A stretch of DNA of 64,000 nucleotides, from NCBI RefSeq assembly GCF_016623465.1, contig NZ_JAEDAJ010000008.1, positions 1 to 64,000 of the forward strand, given 5' to 3'. Positions 44,122 to 53,059 of the stretch are shown here, piece by piece (position 1 is the first letter of the stretch; the number at the start of each line of letters is the position of its first letter). Both the position numbers and the translations under genes were made by a program. This stretch comes from Brachybacterium halotolerans. GTDB taxonomy: Bacteria > Actinomycetota > Actinomycetes > Actinomycetales > Dermabacteraceae. The notes beneath the pieces were generated by a model, which was not told the DNA's origin, did not search any database, and was given only the letters and a program-made list of their open reading frames with translations.

Positions 44122-45754
44122 GCTCCTGGACGCGTCGGCGCGCATCGCTCGCGAGCAGCGCCCCGGCGACCGCCCAGAGCCCGATCCCCCACGTCCACGA
44201 TGCCCCGAGGGCGAGGAACAGCAGGCCCGCGGCGAGCAGCGCGAACAGGATCGCGTCGGCCTGCCAGGCGACGAGCGGCAGGATCGAGGCGTCGCCCTGC
44301 GGGGTCGGGATCGGCGTGGCGAGCGCGAGGGGCATCGGCCCCTTGGCGGCGTCACGCGCCCGTCCGATGATCATCAGCGGCACGAGCGCCGGGGCGAGCA
44401 CGACGGCGAGCGCGCCGACGGCGCCCGGGTCCGGGCCGAGGTGCGGGCCTGCACCCGAAAGCACGAGCACCCCGAGGCCGGAGCCGAGCATGCTGAGCAG
44501 ACCCATCACGAGCAGGGGCGCGAGGGAGTGCAGGAGGACCTGGACGCCCACGCCCTGCGCGAGCAGGCGCGGCGCGCCGAGCGACTCGACGCCGTGGCGC
44601 AGACCGTCCACGAACACGCCGCTCGCGCTCCACAGCAGGAGCGCCCCGAGCACGAGTGCCGCGAACCCGAGCGGTCCCATCAGCAGCCGGGCGGCCACCA
44701 GGAGAACGCTCGCGGCGAGGACGCCGAGCACGCCGAGGACGAGCCGCTCCGGGGTGCGCGCGAGCGCCACCAGATCGCGCCGCAGGTAGAGGCCGACGAG
44801 TCCCGCGCTCCGCGCACCCCTTCGCACGGCCGGCAGGCGTCGGCCCGCCGACGGCCTCACCCGGTAGGTGCCGGCGGCGGCGGAGAGGTCGCCGCTGCGC
44901 GCGCTCGTGAGCGCCGACTCCCAGCGCGCGGCCTGCTCGAGCAGCACCGTGCCGCGCACGCGGTCGAGCGCGGGAACGCACAGGATCCCGACGAGGACCC
45001 CGAGGACGAGGACCGCCAGCGCCGCGGTCCACGGGACGCCCGCGCCCGCTCCCCCGACGGGATACGCGAGGGCGAGCAGGCGCCGGCCCGCGGCGCCTCC
45101 GCGCACCGTCCCGAGCACCGCGCCGGCGGCCCCGAGGGCGAGCACGAGCGCGAGGATGCGCCGCCCGACCCCGGGCAGGACCTGGCCCGCGAGCCACGCA
45201 CCCTCGAGGAGCGCCGCCGCGCCGAGGCCCGCGATCCCCAGGGCGACGGCCCCGGCGGGGCTCGTCGTCCCTCCGAGCACGAGCACCCAGCCGATCACGC
45301 CGGCGAGCGCGAGCAGTCCTGCCGCGAGCGCGGCGCCCGTACGTGCGAAAGGCCGCACCAGGGCGGTGCGCCGCGGGCGGTGCGAGGAGGCGAGGGTGAC
45401 CACGAAGAAGGGCGGCAGCACCGCCGGTCCGCGGCTCGCCCCGAGCAGGACGAGCAGTCCCGCCGCGAGGAGGAGCCCGGCGGTCACGAGACCTCCAGCC
45501 GCGGGGGCGGAGATCACCGGGAGCACGTCGGGCCGGGCGAGCAGCAGGCCGAGCTCACGCAGCAGCGGCACGGCGATCACGAGGATCGTGATGACGACCA
45601 GATACAGGAGATAGGCGAGATCGAGGGCGCCGCGGGCGTTCGCGCGGGCGGCCCAGACCCGTGCGACGGCGTCCTTCGCGGCGCGGTCCTGGACGGCGAG
45701 GTCCTGCGCGGCGGGCTCCTGCGCGGCAGGATCCTGCGGGGCCGGGTCGGCCAT
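44102..45754 (-). CDS. Multi-helix membrane protein, likely partner of the adjacent ABC ATPase
   Basis: 550 residues with about 12 hydrophobic segments, Ala/Leu/Gly-rich; the first 30 residues are an Ala/Gln/Asp repeat (AAQEPAAQDLAVQD). It resembles the DUF6297-type membrane proteins found next to ABC ATPases in actinobacteria. The start overlaps the ATPase stop by one base (TGATG). A permease role is inferred from this coupling and from topology; no substrate can be named. Confidence 0.75.
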   Translation of the reverse strand: MADPAPQDPAAQEPAAQDLAVQDRAAKDAVARVWAARANARGALDLAYLLYLVVITILVIAVPLLRELGLLLARPDVLPVISAPAAGGLVTAGLLLAAGLLVLLGASRGPAVLPPFFVVTLASSHRPRRTALVRPFARTGAALAAGLLALAGVIGWVLVLGGTTSPAGAVALGIAGLGAAALLEGAWLAGQVLPGVGRRILALVLALGAAGAVLGTVRGGAAGRRLLALAYPVGGAGAGVPWTAALAVLVLGVLVGILCVPALDRVRGTVLLEQAARWESALTSARSGDLSAAAGTYRVRPSAGRRLPAVRRGARSAGLVGLYLRRDLVALARTPERLVLGVLGVLAASVLLVAARLLMGPLGFAALVLGALLLWSASGVFVDGLRHGVESLGAPRLLAQGVGVQVLLHSLAPLLVMGLLSMLGSGLGVLVLSGAGPHLGPDPGAVGALAVVLAPALVPLMIIGRARDAAKGPMPLALATPIPTPQGDASILPLVAWQADAILFALLAAGLLFLALGASWTWGIGLWAVAGALLASDARRRVQELSRGGR

Positions 45755-46488
45755 CAGCGGGCCCCGTCCGCGTCGTCGCCGAGGCCGGTGCCGTCGCCCT
45801 CCGCGTCCCCTGTGGCCCCCGGGTCCCCCGGGTCCCCCGCGAGCTCCACGGTCTTCGTGGCGAGGGCCTCCGCGAGGCGGGGGCTGTGGGTCGCGACGAC
45901 GATCGCGGCACCACCCTCCGCGCGCCGCGCGAGCGCGTCGATGACGCGCTCCAGACGGTCGGGGTCCAAGCGCTGCTCGGGCTCGTCGAGGGCGAGCACC
46001 CTGGAGGGTCGGGCGAGGGTGAGGGCGATCGCGACGAGCTGGGACTGGCCGCTCGAGAGCTCGTGCGGATACCGGCGGGCGAGCGCGGAGATGCCGAGCT
46101 CCTCGAGCAGGGCGTCGGCGGCCTCTCCGGCGGCGCGGGGTCCGCTGCCCCAGGTGGCGGCGACGAAGCGCAGGTGCTCGTCGATGGTGAGGTCGCGCGC
46201 GGTCATGGGAGGGCCGATGAGGGCGGCGAGGGCGCGGCGGAACTCGCGGTCGCGGTCGTCGGGAGCCCTGCCCGCGATGCGCACCCTCCCCGTGGTCGGC
46301 GCGAGCAGCCCGGCGAGCACGCGCAGCAGCGTGGTCTTGCCCGCGCCGTTGGCGCCGCGCAGGGCGAGCACGCCGCCGGCGTCGACGGACCCGGTGGCAT
46401 CGTCGAGCATGAGCACGTCGTCCTGGAGAACGGCCACGTCCTCGAAGAGCACGAGCGGGGACGGAGAGGTGCTCGGGGTGCGCGGCAT
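45754..46488 (-). CDS. ABC transporter ATPase subunit
   Basis: 244 residues: Walker A RGANGAGKTTLLRVLAG, signature ELSSGQSQLVAIA (a variant of LSGGQ), Walker B VLALDEPEQRLD with Gln where Thr is usual, H-loop VATHSPRL. The C-terminal 25 residues are an acidic Gly/Asp tail. Start ATG at 46488; an ATG at 46506 would add six residues. It sits between the MFS gene (56 bases upstream) and the membrane protein it overlaps. Confidence 0.9.
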   Translation of the reverse strand: MPRTPSTSPSPLVLFEDVAVLQDDVLMLDDATGSVDAGGVLALRGANGAGKTTLLRVLAGLLAPTTGRVRIAGRAPDDRDREFRRALAALIGPPMTARDLTIDEHLRFVAATWGSGPRAAGEAADALLEELGISALARRYPHELSSGQSQLVAIALTLARPSRVLALDEPEQRLDPDRLERVIDALARRAEGGAAIVVATHSPRLAEALATKTVELAGDPGDPGATGDAEGDGTGLGDDADGAR

Positions 46489-46544
46489 GCTCCGATGGAA
46501 CCCCATGGGGGCCGCCCCGCGCATCCGACGATCGTCGTCCGCGC

Positions 46545-47900
46545 TCACCCTCGCCGCGGCTCGGGAGCGGGCGTGTGCCGCGGCAGCACGCGGGCGAGCC
46601 AGGCCCCGCCGCCGAGGCAGAGCACGCCGCTCGCGATCGCCGCGGCGGCCACCGGCGCCACCAGGGTGATCACGGTGACCAGCAGCGGGGCGGTCAGCCG
46701 GCCCACCCCGATCATGGTGTTCCACCAGGCCAGGTACGTGGTGCGTCCGTGCACCGGGGAGACGTCGATGCCGAGCGTCATCACGATGCCCGAGCCCAGG
46801 CCGTTGCCCAGCGAGATGAGCAGGCTCGGGATCAGCAGGGCGAGCACGGCGACGGAGCCGCCGGTCGTGCCCGCGCGCAGGGCGAGCACCCCCATGAGCA
46901 CGAACCCGACGCCCATGATGAGGGAGCACGGCACGGCCACGGCGGCGCGGCCGAAGCGGTCCATGAGCACGCCGGCCGGCACCACGAGCGCGATGTCGAG
47001 GACGGCGGAGACGCCGAAGATGATCGAGATCGTGGTGGCGTCGACCCCGAGGACGGCGCCGAGCAGCGGGACGATCGTCGGCCGGTTCACGCGCGCCATC
47101 ATCAGCGGGGTGATGCCCAGGCCGACGACGAGCATGCGGGCGAGCACCCCGCGGGTCAGTCGCGAGCGGGCGGCGCTGCGCCGGGGCGCATCCGGCCGGG
47201 AAGGAGCACCGCGGGAGCGCCCGTCGACCGCGTCCGCGCGCGCCCGCGACGCCCGTCGGCCCTCCCCCGGCACCATGAACACCGCGACCATGATCGTCGC
47301 CGCCCCGCTGAGCACGGCGAACAGGGCGAAGACCCAGCTCTCGTGGCCCAGCGCCGTCACGCCCGCGCCGAGCAGCGGGCCGACGACCTGGCCGATGCGC
47401 ATCATGCCGCCGAACAGGGTCATCCCCCGTGCGCGGACCGCCGCGGGCAGCGCCCCGCCGAGGTAGGACTGGCGCCCCAGCGCCCACACCTGGGAGCTCG
47501 TGGCCATCACCACGAGCAGCACGACGAGCATGACGCGATGGACGAGGGTCGGCCCCTCGGCGAGTCCGCGGCCGATGACCACGAGCGCCACGAGGTTGGT
47601 GATCACGAGCACCACGCCGGTGCCCACGAGCGCCCGCTGCGCGCCCACCCGGTCCATGAGGCGACCCGCGGGGATGGGGCCGAGGACCGCGGCGATCCCG
47701 AAGACGAGGGTGATCGCGGCCGTCATCGGCACGGAGAAGCCGAGCGCGAGCGCGAGCAGCGGGATCACGGGGAGCAGCGCGTTGCTGCCGGAGGCCTCGA
47801 TGAGCGTGGGCGCGTACACCGGGCCGACGAGGGAGCGGATCACGCTGCGGGCGTCTGCTCCTCCGAGCCTCTCGGGGGCGGAGGAGGGGCGCGATGTCAC
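46545..47900 (-). CDS. Major facilitator superfamily transporter
   Basis: 451 residues with 12 predicted helices in two halves separated by a basic cytoplasmic loop (RRASRARADAVDGRSRGAPS and on). The MFS motif A appears twice as GRLMDRVGAQRAL and GVLMDRFGRAAVA. These features suggest a drug or metabolite exporter. GTG start at 47900 (encoded TSRPSSAPERLGGADARS follows) with GGGAGAG upstream. Substrate unknown. Confidence 0.9.
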   Translation of the reverse strand: MTSRPSSAPERLGGADARSVIRSLVGPVYAPTLIEASGSNALLPVIPLLALALGFSVPMTAAITLVFGIAAVLGPIPAGRLMDRVGAQRALVGTGVVLVITNLVALVVIGRGLAEGPTLVHRVMLVVLLVVMATSSQVWALGRQSYLGGALPAAVRARGMTLFGGMMRIGQVVGPLLGAGVTALGHESWVFALFAVLSGAATIMVAVFMVPGEGRRASRARADAVDGRSRGAPSRPDAPRRSAARSRLTRGVLARMLVVGLGITPLMMARVNRPTIVPLLGAVLGVDATTISIIFGVSAVLDIALVVPAGVLMDRFGRAAVAVPCSLIMGVGFVLMGVLALRAGTTGGSVAVLALLIPSLLISLGNGLGSGIVMTLGIDVSPVHGRTTYLAWWNTMIGVGRLTAPLLVTVITLVAPVAAAAIASGVLCLGGGAWLARVLPRHTPAPEPRRG

Positions 47901-48020
47901 GCCCCTACTCTCCCATCGGATCGTTCGCCAGGGCAAAGACCGTCCAGCCGCGCGGGACGGACCAGGGCCGACGGGGCCGGGAGGGAACGGCCGCGAGGTG
48001 CCCCGGTGCAGCCTCCGGGA

Positions 48021-48026
48021 TACCGT
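48021..48026 (+). promoter_or_regulatory. -10 element of predicted leaderless promoter (NAD(P)-binding protein gene)
   Basis: TACCGT with six bases to the ATG at 48033. Confidence 0.42.
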
Positions 48027-48032
48027 GGCCCC

Positions 48033-48776
48033 ATGAGCAGCGCGCGCCACGACCCGACATCTGCCCACCCTCGGATCGCGGTGTTCGGGGCCGCCGGGCT
48101 GCTCGGCGAGGCCGTCGCCCGCGATGCGCTGCTGCGCTCGCTCGAGGTGGTCAGCGCCGCCGAGGACCCCACCCGTCTCGCGCGCATCTCCCCCGCCCAG
48201 ATGCTCGTGCGCATCGACCCGGGCGATCCCGTCGGTCTGCTCGACGCGCTCGAGGGCGCCGACGCCGTCGTCCTCGCCCTCGACCCCGACGCCGCCGCGG
48301 CGGGCGACTCCGGGGCCGCGGGCCCCGGCGCGGACGACGTCGACCTGGTGATGAGCGTGATCCGCGGGATGCGCCGACGCCGCGTCCCCCGGCTCGTCGC
48401 CTCGTCCTCGCTCGCCCTGCACGGTGATCCCGCGGCCCCGCGGGTGGACCGCTCGCTGCGCCGCGTGCTCGGGGAGATCGGTCGCGAGCTGCGCGGGGCC
48501 GCGGACCCGGCGGCGCGCGCCCGCGATCTGCGCCGCTGCGAGATGCTCGTGGCGGGCAGCGGGCTGGACTGGACGCTGCTGCGCGCGGGACGGCTCACCG
48601 ACCTGCTGGGCACGCGCTCGCCCCGCCTGGTGCGGGCCGACGGCGCGGCGGCCGATCCTCAGGATCCGCGCACCCGCGCGATCCCGCGCGAGGACCTCGC
48701 ACGGGCGCTCGTGGACCAGGCGCTCGTCGCGGGCGATCCGCGCGCCCGGGTGCGGGCGGTCGCGGCCTGTTCCTGA
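48033..48776 (+). CDS. NAD(P)-binding Rossmann-fold protein (NmrA/atypical SDR-like)
   Basis: 247 residues. The nucleotide motif is AVFGAAGLLGEAVARDAL near the N-terminus; VPRLVASSSLALHGDP and LDWTLLRAGRLTD correspond to the middle and C-terminal conserved parts of the NmrA/YwnB type (atypical SDR without the YxxxK pair). Such proteins act as oxidoreductases or redox sensors. Substrate unknown. Converges on the SRPBCC gene; a weak 7-bp GCCCCGG hairpin at 48784-48818 lies between. Confidence 0.8.
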   Translation: MSSARHDPTSAHPRIAVFGAAGLLGEAVARDALLRSLEVVSAAEDPTRLARISPAQMLVRIDPGDPVGLLDALEGADAVVLALDPDAAAAGDSGAAGPGADDVDLVMSVIRGMRRRRVPRLVASSSLALHGDPAAPRVDRSLRRVLGEIGRELRGAADPAARARDLRRCEMLVAGSGLDWTLLRAGRLTDLLGTRSPRLVRADGAAADPQDPRTRAIPREDLARALVDQALVAGDPRARVRAVAACS

Positions 48777-48821
48777 GCAGGACGCCCCGGGCCAGGCGGC
48801 TCCGGCAGTGACCGGGGCGGC

Positions 48822-49481
48822 TCAGACGGCGGCGGGGCTCGCCCCGCCGTAGGCGGCGGTGGTCGCGATCTCTCCCTGGCGGGCCTGGTCGGGATCGGTG
48901 CCCGCCGCGGCCGAGGCGGCGGCCCAGCGGATCGACCAGGCGCGCACGAACCCGCGGCCCTCGTCGCCCGCGAGCCACTGCGGGGTGGGAAGCGGCACGG
49001 CGCGGCCGCACATGTCCTCCCAGCCGCGGCTGAAGGCCGCGAGGCCGAGCAGGGCGAGGTCCCAGCCGACGGCGAGCGCCCCGGGCCCGAACTGCGCGAA
49101 GACGCCGGGATCCATGGCGGTGGTGTGCACGAGCTCGAGGGCGGTCGAGCCGTCGTCCACGGGGTCCAGCCGCAGCAGCAGGTCGTCCTGGCGGCCCTCG
49201 TACTCCCAGGTGAGGTGGAGGGCATGGGGCGCCTCGACCTCGAGCACGCGGCCGCCCGCGGCGGGCGCGCGGAAGCTGCCGCCCTCGCGGAGGTCCCCGG
49301 TGACGGGGCCGTACCACTGCACGAGCTGCGCGGGATCGGTGAGCAGGGGCCAGAGCCGCACGGGCGCCGGTGCGAGATTCGTCGAGAGGGTGGAGGTGAC
49401 GCCGATCGCGTCCTCGCCGGGGACGATGTCGAGGGTCCTTCGGACCGCGTCGACGAGAGGGGCTGCCGCAGAAGCGGTCAT
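48822..49481 (-). CDS. SRPBCC (START/AHSA1-like) domain protein
   Basis: 219 residues. The core resembles AHSA1-type proteins: PVRLWPLLTDPAQLVQWYGP, VEAPHALHLTWEY, and a final helix GWDLALLGLAAFSRG. The fold has a deep hydrophobic pocket; members are often linked to ArsR regulators or polyketide aromatases, but no such neighbour is here. The C-terminal 60 residues (WSIRWAAASAAAGTD) are not family-conserved. ATG at 49481 with AAGGAG upstream. Confidence 0.82.
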   Translation of the reverse strand: MTASAAAPLVDAVRRTLDIVPGEDAIGVTSTLSTNLAPAPVRLWPLLTDPAQLVQWYGPVTGDLREGGSFRAPAAGGRVLEVEAPHALHLTWEYEGRQDDLLLRLDPVDDGSTALELVHTTAMDPGVFAQFGPGALAVGWDLALLGLAAFSRGWEDMCGRAVPLPTPQWLAGDEGRGFVRAWSIRWAAASAAAGTDPDQARQGEIATTAAYGGASPAAV

Positions 49482-49666
49482 CCGGGCTCCTTGCAAGGGA
49501 GAGGCTCGAGAGGTGGGGCGCTGCCGTGACGCAGGCGCCCAGATCGTACGTCGGACGCACGGCGACCCGCCAGGGCCCGACGCACGATGTGCACGGGGCG
49601 CCGCGCGCAGGTCACATCCTCGACATGCGGCGCCCGTCCACGGTCGGCGGCGCGCGTGGACCTAGC

Positions 49667-50464
49667 ATGGAGCGCGTGCATCCGAGCCCTACGCCCCAGA
49701 GCCCGCCGCCCGCCTCCTCGCATGGCCGCTCCCCGCAGAGCCTCCCCGTCCATCTCTTCGATCTGGACGGCGTCATCACGCCCACGGCCGAGATCCACAT
49801 GGCCGCGTGGGCCGAGATGTTCTCCGAGTTCCTCGCCTCGCGCGGCGTCGCCGGGCCGTACACCGACGCGGACTACTTCGCGCACGTCGACGGCCGCCCC
49901 CGCTACGACGGGGTGCGCGAGATGCTCGCCTCGCGGGGGATCACCCTGCCCGAGGGCGAGTCCGACGACCCGTCCGACCAGGTCGAGGGCGAGGAGACGA
50001 TCCGGGGGCTCGGCAACCGAAAGAACGCCCGCGTGCTGGAGCTGATCCGCCGCGACGGCATCGCCCCCTACCCCGGCTCCGTCGCCTATCTCGACGCGCT
50101 GCCCGCCGCCGCGCGCCTCGCGGTGGTCTCCAGCTCGCGCAACGCCGAGGAGGTGCTCCGCGGCGCCGGCCTGCGCGAGCGCTTCGAGATCGTGGTCGAC
50201 GGGAACGTCGCCGAGCAGGAGGACCTGCCGGGCAAGCCCGCTCCGGACACCTTCGTCCACGCCGCGCGCCTGCTGGGGGCCGAGCCGCAGAGCGCCGTCG
50301 TCTACGAGGACGCCGTCTCGGGCGTGCGCGCGGGCTCAGCGGGCGGCTTCGGAGCGGTCGTCGGCGTGGACCGCGGCGCAGGCCGAGAGGCCCTCGCCTC
50401 CGCCGGGGCCGACCTCGTGGTCGAGGACCTGGACCGACTCATCCCCAGCGAGGAGCGCGCATGA
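49667..50464 (+). CDS. Beta-phosphoglucomutase family HAD hydrolase
   Basis: 265 residues. HAD motifs: HLFDLDGVITPTAEIH, VVSSSRNAEEVL, GKPAPDTFVHAA and VVYEDAVSGVRAG. The cap has a glucose-phosphate type GRPRYDGV. It overlaps the GH65 phosphorylase gene (ATGA), and together they would turn a disaccharide plus phosphate into glucose, beta-glucose-1-phosphate and then glucose-6-phosphate. The Pro/Ser-rich first 25 residues are not part of the fold. Confidence 0.92.
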   Translation: MERVHPSPTPQSPPPASSHGRSPQSLPVHLFDLDGVITPTAEIHMAAWAEMFSEFLASRGVAGPYTDADYFAHVDGRPRYDGVREMLASRGITLPEGESDDPSDQVEGEETIRGLGNRKNARVLELIRRDGIAPYPGSVAYLDALPAAARLAVVSSSRNAEEVLRGAGLRERFEIVVDGNVAEQEDLPGKPAPDTFVHAARLLGAEPQSAVVYEDAVSGVRAGSAGGFGAVVGVDRGAGREALASAGADLVVEDLDRLIPSEERA

Positions 50465-53013
50465 ACCCCCGCGACGTGATCACCGGCGACCCCGTGGACC
50501 GCCAGCACCTGCCCGTGGACGAGTGGCGGCTGGTGGAGTCGCGACCCGGAGGGGACCTCGGCCAGCTCGAGACGCTCTTCACGGTCGCCAACGGCTACCT
50601 GGGCATGCGCGGCACCCCCGAGGAGGGGCGGCCGGTCCACGCCCACGGCACCTTCATCAACGGCTTCCACGAGACCTGGCAGATCAACCACGCCGAGTCC
50701 GCCTTCGGCTTCGCCCGCACCGGCCAGACCATCGTCAACGTGCCGGACTCGACCGTCATGAAGCTCTACGTGGACGACGAGCCGCTGCTCGTGGACACCG
50801 CGGAGCTCGAGACCTACGAGCGGGCGATCGACTTCCGCGAGGGCGTCCTGCGCCGCGACCTGATCTGGCGCACGCCCGCGGGCAAGCGCATCCGCGTGCG
50901 CACGAGCCGCATGATCTCCTTCACCCATCGCCATCTCGCGCAGATGACGATGGAGCTGGAGATGCTCGACGGCAGCGCGCCGGTCGCCGTCTCCTCGCAG
51001 ATCATCAACCGCCAGGACGGCAGCGACGACTTCGGGGTCCACGGCCGCACCGCGCAGAAGGACGACCCGCGCCGGACCACAACCTTCGACCACCGCGTGC
51101 TGATCCCCCACCAGGACTGGCACAGCGAGCGCCGGATGCTGCTGGGCTACCGCACCGCGGACTCCGACATGTCGCTCGCGATCGGCGCGGACCACAGCGT
51201 GCACTCGGACCTCGAGGTCGAGCAGCTGGTCTCCACCGAGCCGGACCAGGGCAAGCACGTCTTCCGCACGCAGATGGTCCCGGGCTCCACCCTGCGCATC
51301 ACCAAGGCCGTCTCCTACCACTCCTCGGCGTTTCTGCCGGTCCGCGAGCTGTTCGACCGCTGCCGGCGCACCCTGGACCGGGTGCGGCAGGACGGCCTCG
51401 CGCACTTCGAGGCCGAGCAGCGCTCGTTCCTCGAGGCTTTCTGGGGCCGCACCGACGTGCGCATCCCCGGCCATCCCGTCGAGCAGCAGGCCGTGCGCTG
51501 GTGCCTGTTCCAGCTCGCCCAGGCCACGGCCCGGGCCGACGGGCTGGGGGTGGGCGCGAAGGGCGTGACCGGCTCCGGCTACGAGGGCCACTACTTCTGG
51601 GACACCGATGTGTACGTCGTGCCGTTCCTGACCTTCACCTCGCCGCGCTGGGCGCGCAACGCGCTGCGCTTCCGCGTGGACCTGCTGGACAAGGCCCGCG
51701 AGCGGGCGCGCGAGCTCAACCAGCGCGGGGCTCTGTTCCCGTGGCGCACGATCAACGGCGACGAGGCCTCCGCGTACTACGCGGCGGGCACCGCGCAGTA
51801 CCACATCGACGCGGACGTGGCCCATTCCCTCGCCCAGTACGCGGACGTCACCGGCGACCTCGAGTTCTACGACCGCGAGGGCATCGAGGTGCTCGCCGAG
51901 ACCGCTCGCATGTGGGCTGATCTGGGCTTCTGGCGCAGCCACGGCGACGACCGCCACGAGTTCCACATCCACGGGGTGACCGGCCCGGACGAGTACACGA
52001 CCGTGGTGAACAACAACATGTTCACCAACGTGATGGCGCGCTTCAACCTGCGCCGCGCGGCCGAGGCCGTGCGTTCGCTGCGCGAGCGCAACCCCGTCGA
52101 GTACGAGCACCTGGCCGCGAAGATCGACCTCGACGAGGCCGAGCCCGCCCAGTGGGAGGCGTGCGCCGAGGGCATGCACGTCGGCCGCGACGAGGCCTTC
52201 GGCATCCACCCGCAGGACGACTCCTTCCTCGACAAGGAGGTCTGGGACCTCCCGGCCACCCCGCCGGAGGCGCTGCCGCTGCTGCTGCACTTCCACCCGC
52301 TGGTGATCTACCGCTTCCAGGTGCTCAAGCAGGCCGACGTGGTGCTCGCGCTGTTCCTGCGCGGCAGCGAGTTCACCCTCGAGGAGAAGCGCGCGGACTT
52401 CGAGTACTACGACCCGATCACCACGGGCGACTCGAGCCTGTCCTCGGTCGTGCAGTCGATCGTCGCCTCGGAGGTGGGCCACCACCGCGCGGCCCTCGAC
52501 TACTTCCACGCGGGACTGTTCGCGGATCTCGCGAACCTGCACGGCAACACGGCCGACGGCGTCCACATCGCCTCCGCGGGCGGCGTCTGGAACGCGCTCG
52601 TGCACGGCTTCGGCGGCATGCGCCAGGACGACGGCGCCATCAGCTTCGACCCGCGCCTGCCCGTCTCCTGGCCCGAGCTCGTCTTCCCGCTCACCGTGCG
52701 CGGGTCGCGCATCAGCACCCGCGTGACCCAGGAGCGCATCGAGTTCACCCTCGAGGACGGCCCCGAGCTCGAGGTCTCCGTGCGCGGGCAGAGCGTGCGG
52801 ATCACGGCCGAGGGCGCGGGCGTCGACCTCGCGGACCAGGGCCCGCGGCTCGACGACACCGATCTCAGCGAGCCCGTGGGACTCGGGGACCGGCGGGCCG
52901 ACGGCTCGATCCTCACCTCTTCGGTCCCCGCGGATCCGGATTCCCCGTGGGAGTTCCCCGTGGTCACCGAGGATCCGGACGGCCGCCACGAGGAGCAGGG
53001 GGCGCGGGCATGA
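50461..53013 (+). CDS. Glycoside hydrolase family 65 disaccharide phosphorylase
   Basis: 850 residues with the three GH65 parts: N-terminal beta-sandwich (TVANGYLGMRGTPEEG, INGFHETW), the (alpha/alpha)6 barrel with GYEGHYFWDTDVYVVPFLTF and the catalytic Glu in HGVTGPDEYTTVVNNN, and a C-terminal beta-sandwich. FLDKEVWDLPA and KQADVVLALFL are also conserved in maltose, trehalose and kojibiose phosphorylases. It splits an alpha-linked glucose disaccharide with phosphate. The upstream beta-phosphoglucomutase fits a product of beta-glucose-1-phosphate. The exact sugar is not determined. Confidence 0.94.
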   Translation: MNPRDVITGDPVDRQHLPVDEWRLVESRPGGDLGQLETLFTVANGYLGMRGTPEEGRPVHAHGTFINGFHETWQINHAESAFGFARTGQTIVNVPDSTVMKLYVDDEPLLVDTAELETYERAIDFREGVLRRDLIWRTPAGKRIRVRTSRMISFTHRHLAQMTMELEMLDGSAPVAVSSQIINRQDGSDDFGVHGRTAQKDDPRRTTTFDHRVLIPHQDWHSERRMLLGYRTADSDMSLAIGADHSVHSDLEVEQLVSTEPDQGKHVFRTQMVPGSTLRITKAVSYHSSAFLPVRELFDRCRRTLDRVRQDGLAHFEAEQRSFLEAFWGRTDVRIPGHPVEQQAVRWCLFQLAQATARADGLGVGAKGVTGSGYEGHYFWDTDVYVVPFLTFTSPRWARNALRFRVDLLDKARERARELNQRGALFPWRTINGDEASAYYAAGTAQYHIDADVAHSLAQYADVTGDLEFYDREGIEVLAETARMWADLGFWRSHGDDRHEFHIHGVTGPDEYTTVVNNNMFTNVMARFNLRRAAEAVRSLRERNPVEYEHLAAKIDLDEAEPAQWEACAEGMHVGRDEAFGIHPQDDSFLDKEVWDLPATPPEALPLLLHFHPLVIYRFQVLKQADVVLALFLRGSEFTLEEKRADFEYYDPITTGDSSLSSVVQSIVASEVGHHRAALDYFHAGLFADLANLHGNTADGVHIASAGGVWNALVHGFGGMRQDDGAISFDPRLPVSWPELVFPLTVRGSRISTRVTQERIEFTLEDGPELEVSVRGQSVRITAEGAGVDLADQGPRLDDTDLSEPVGLGDRRADGSILTSSVPADPDSPWEFPVVTEDPDGRHEEQGARA

Positions 53014-53059
53014 GCTCTCCCGCGCGGGCCCGGGGCGCGCGCCCCGTCGGCCCGCGGCG

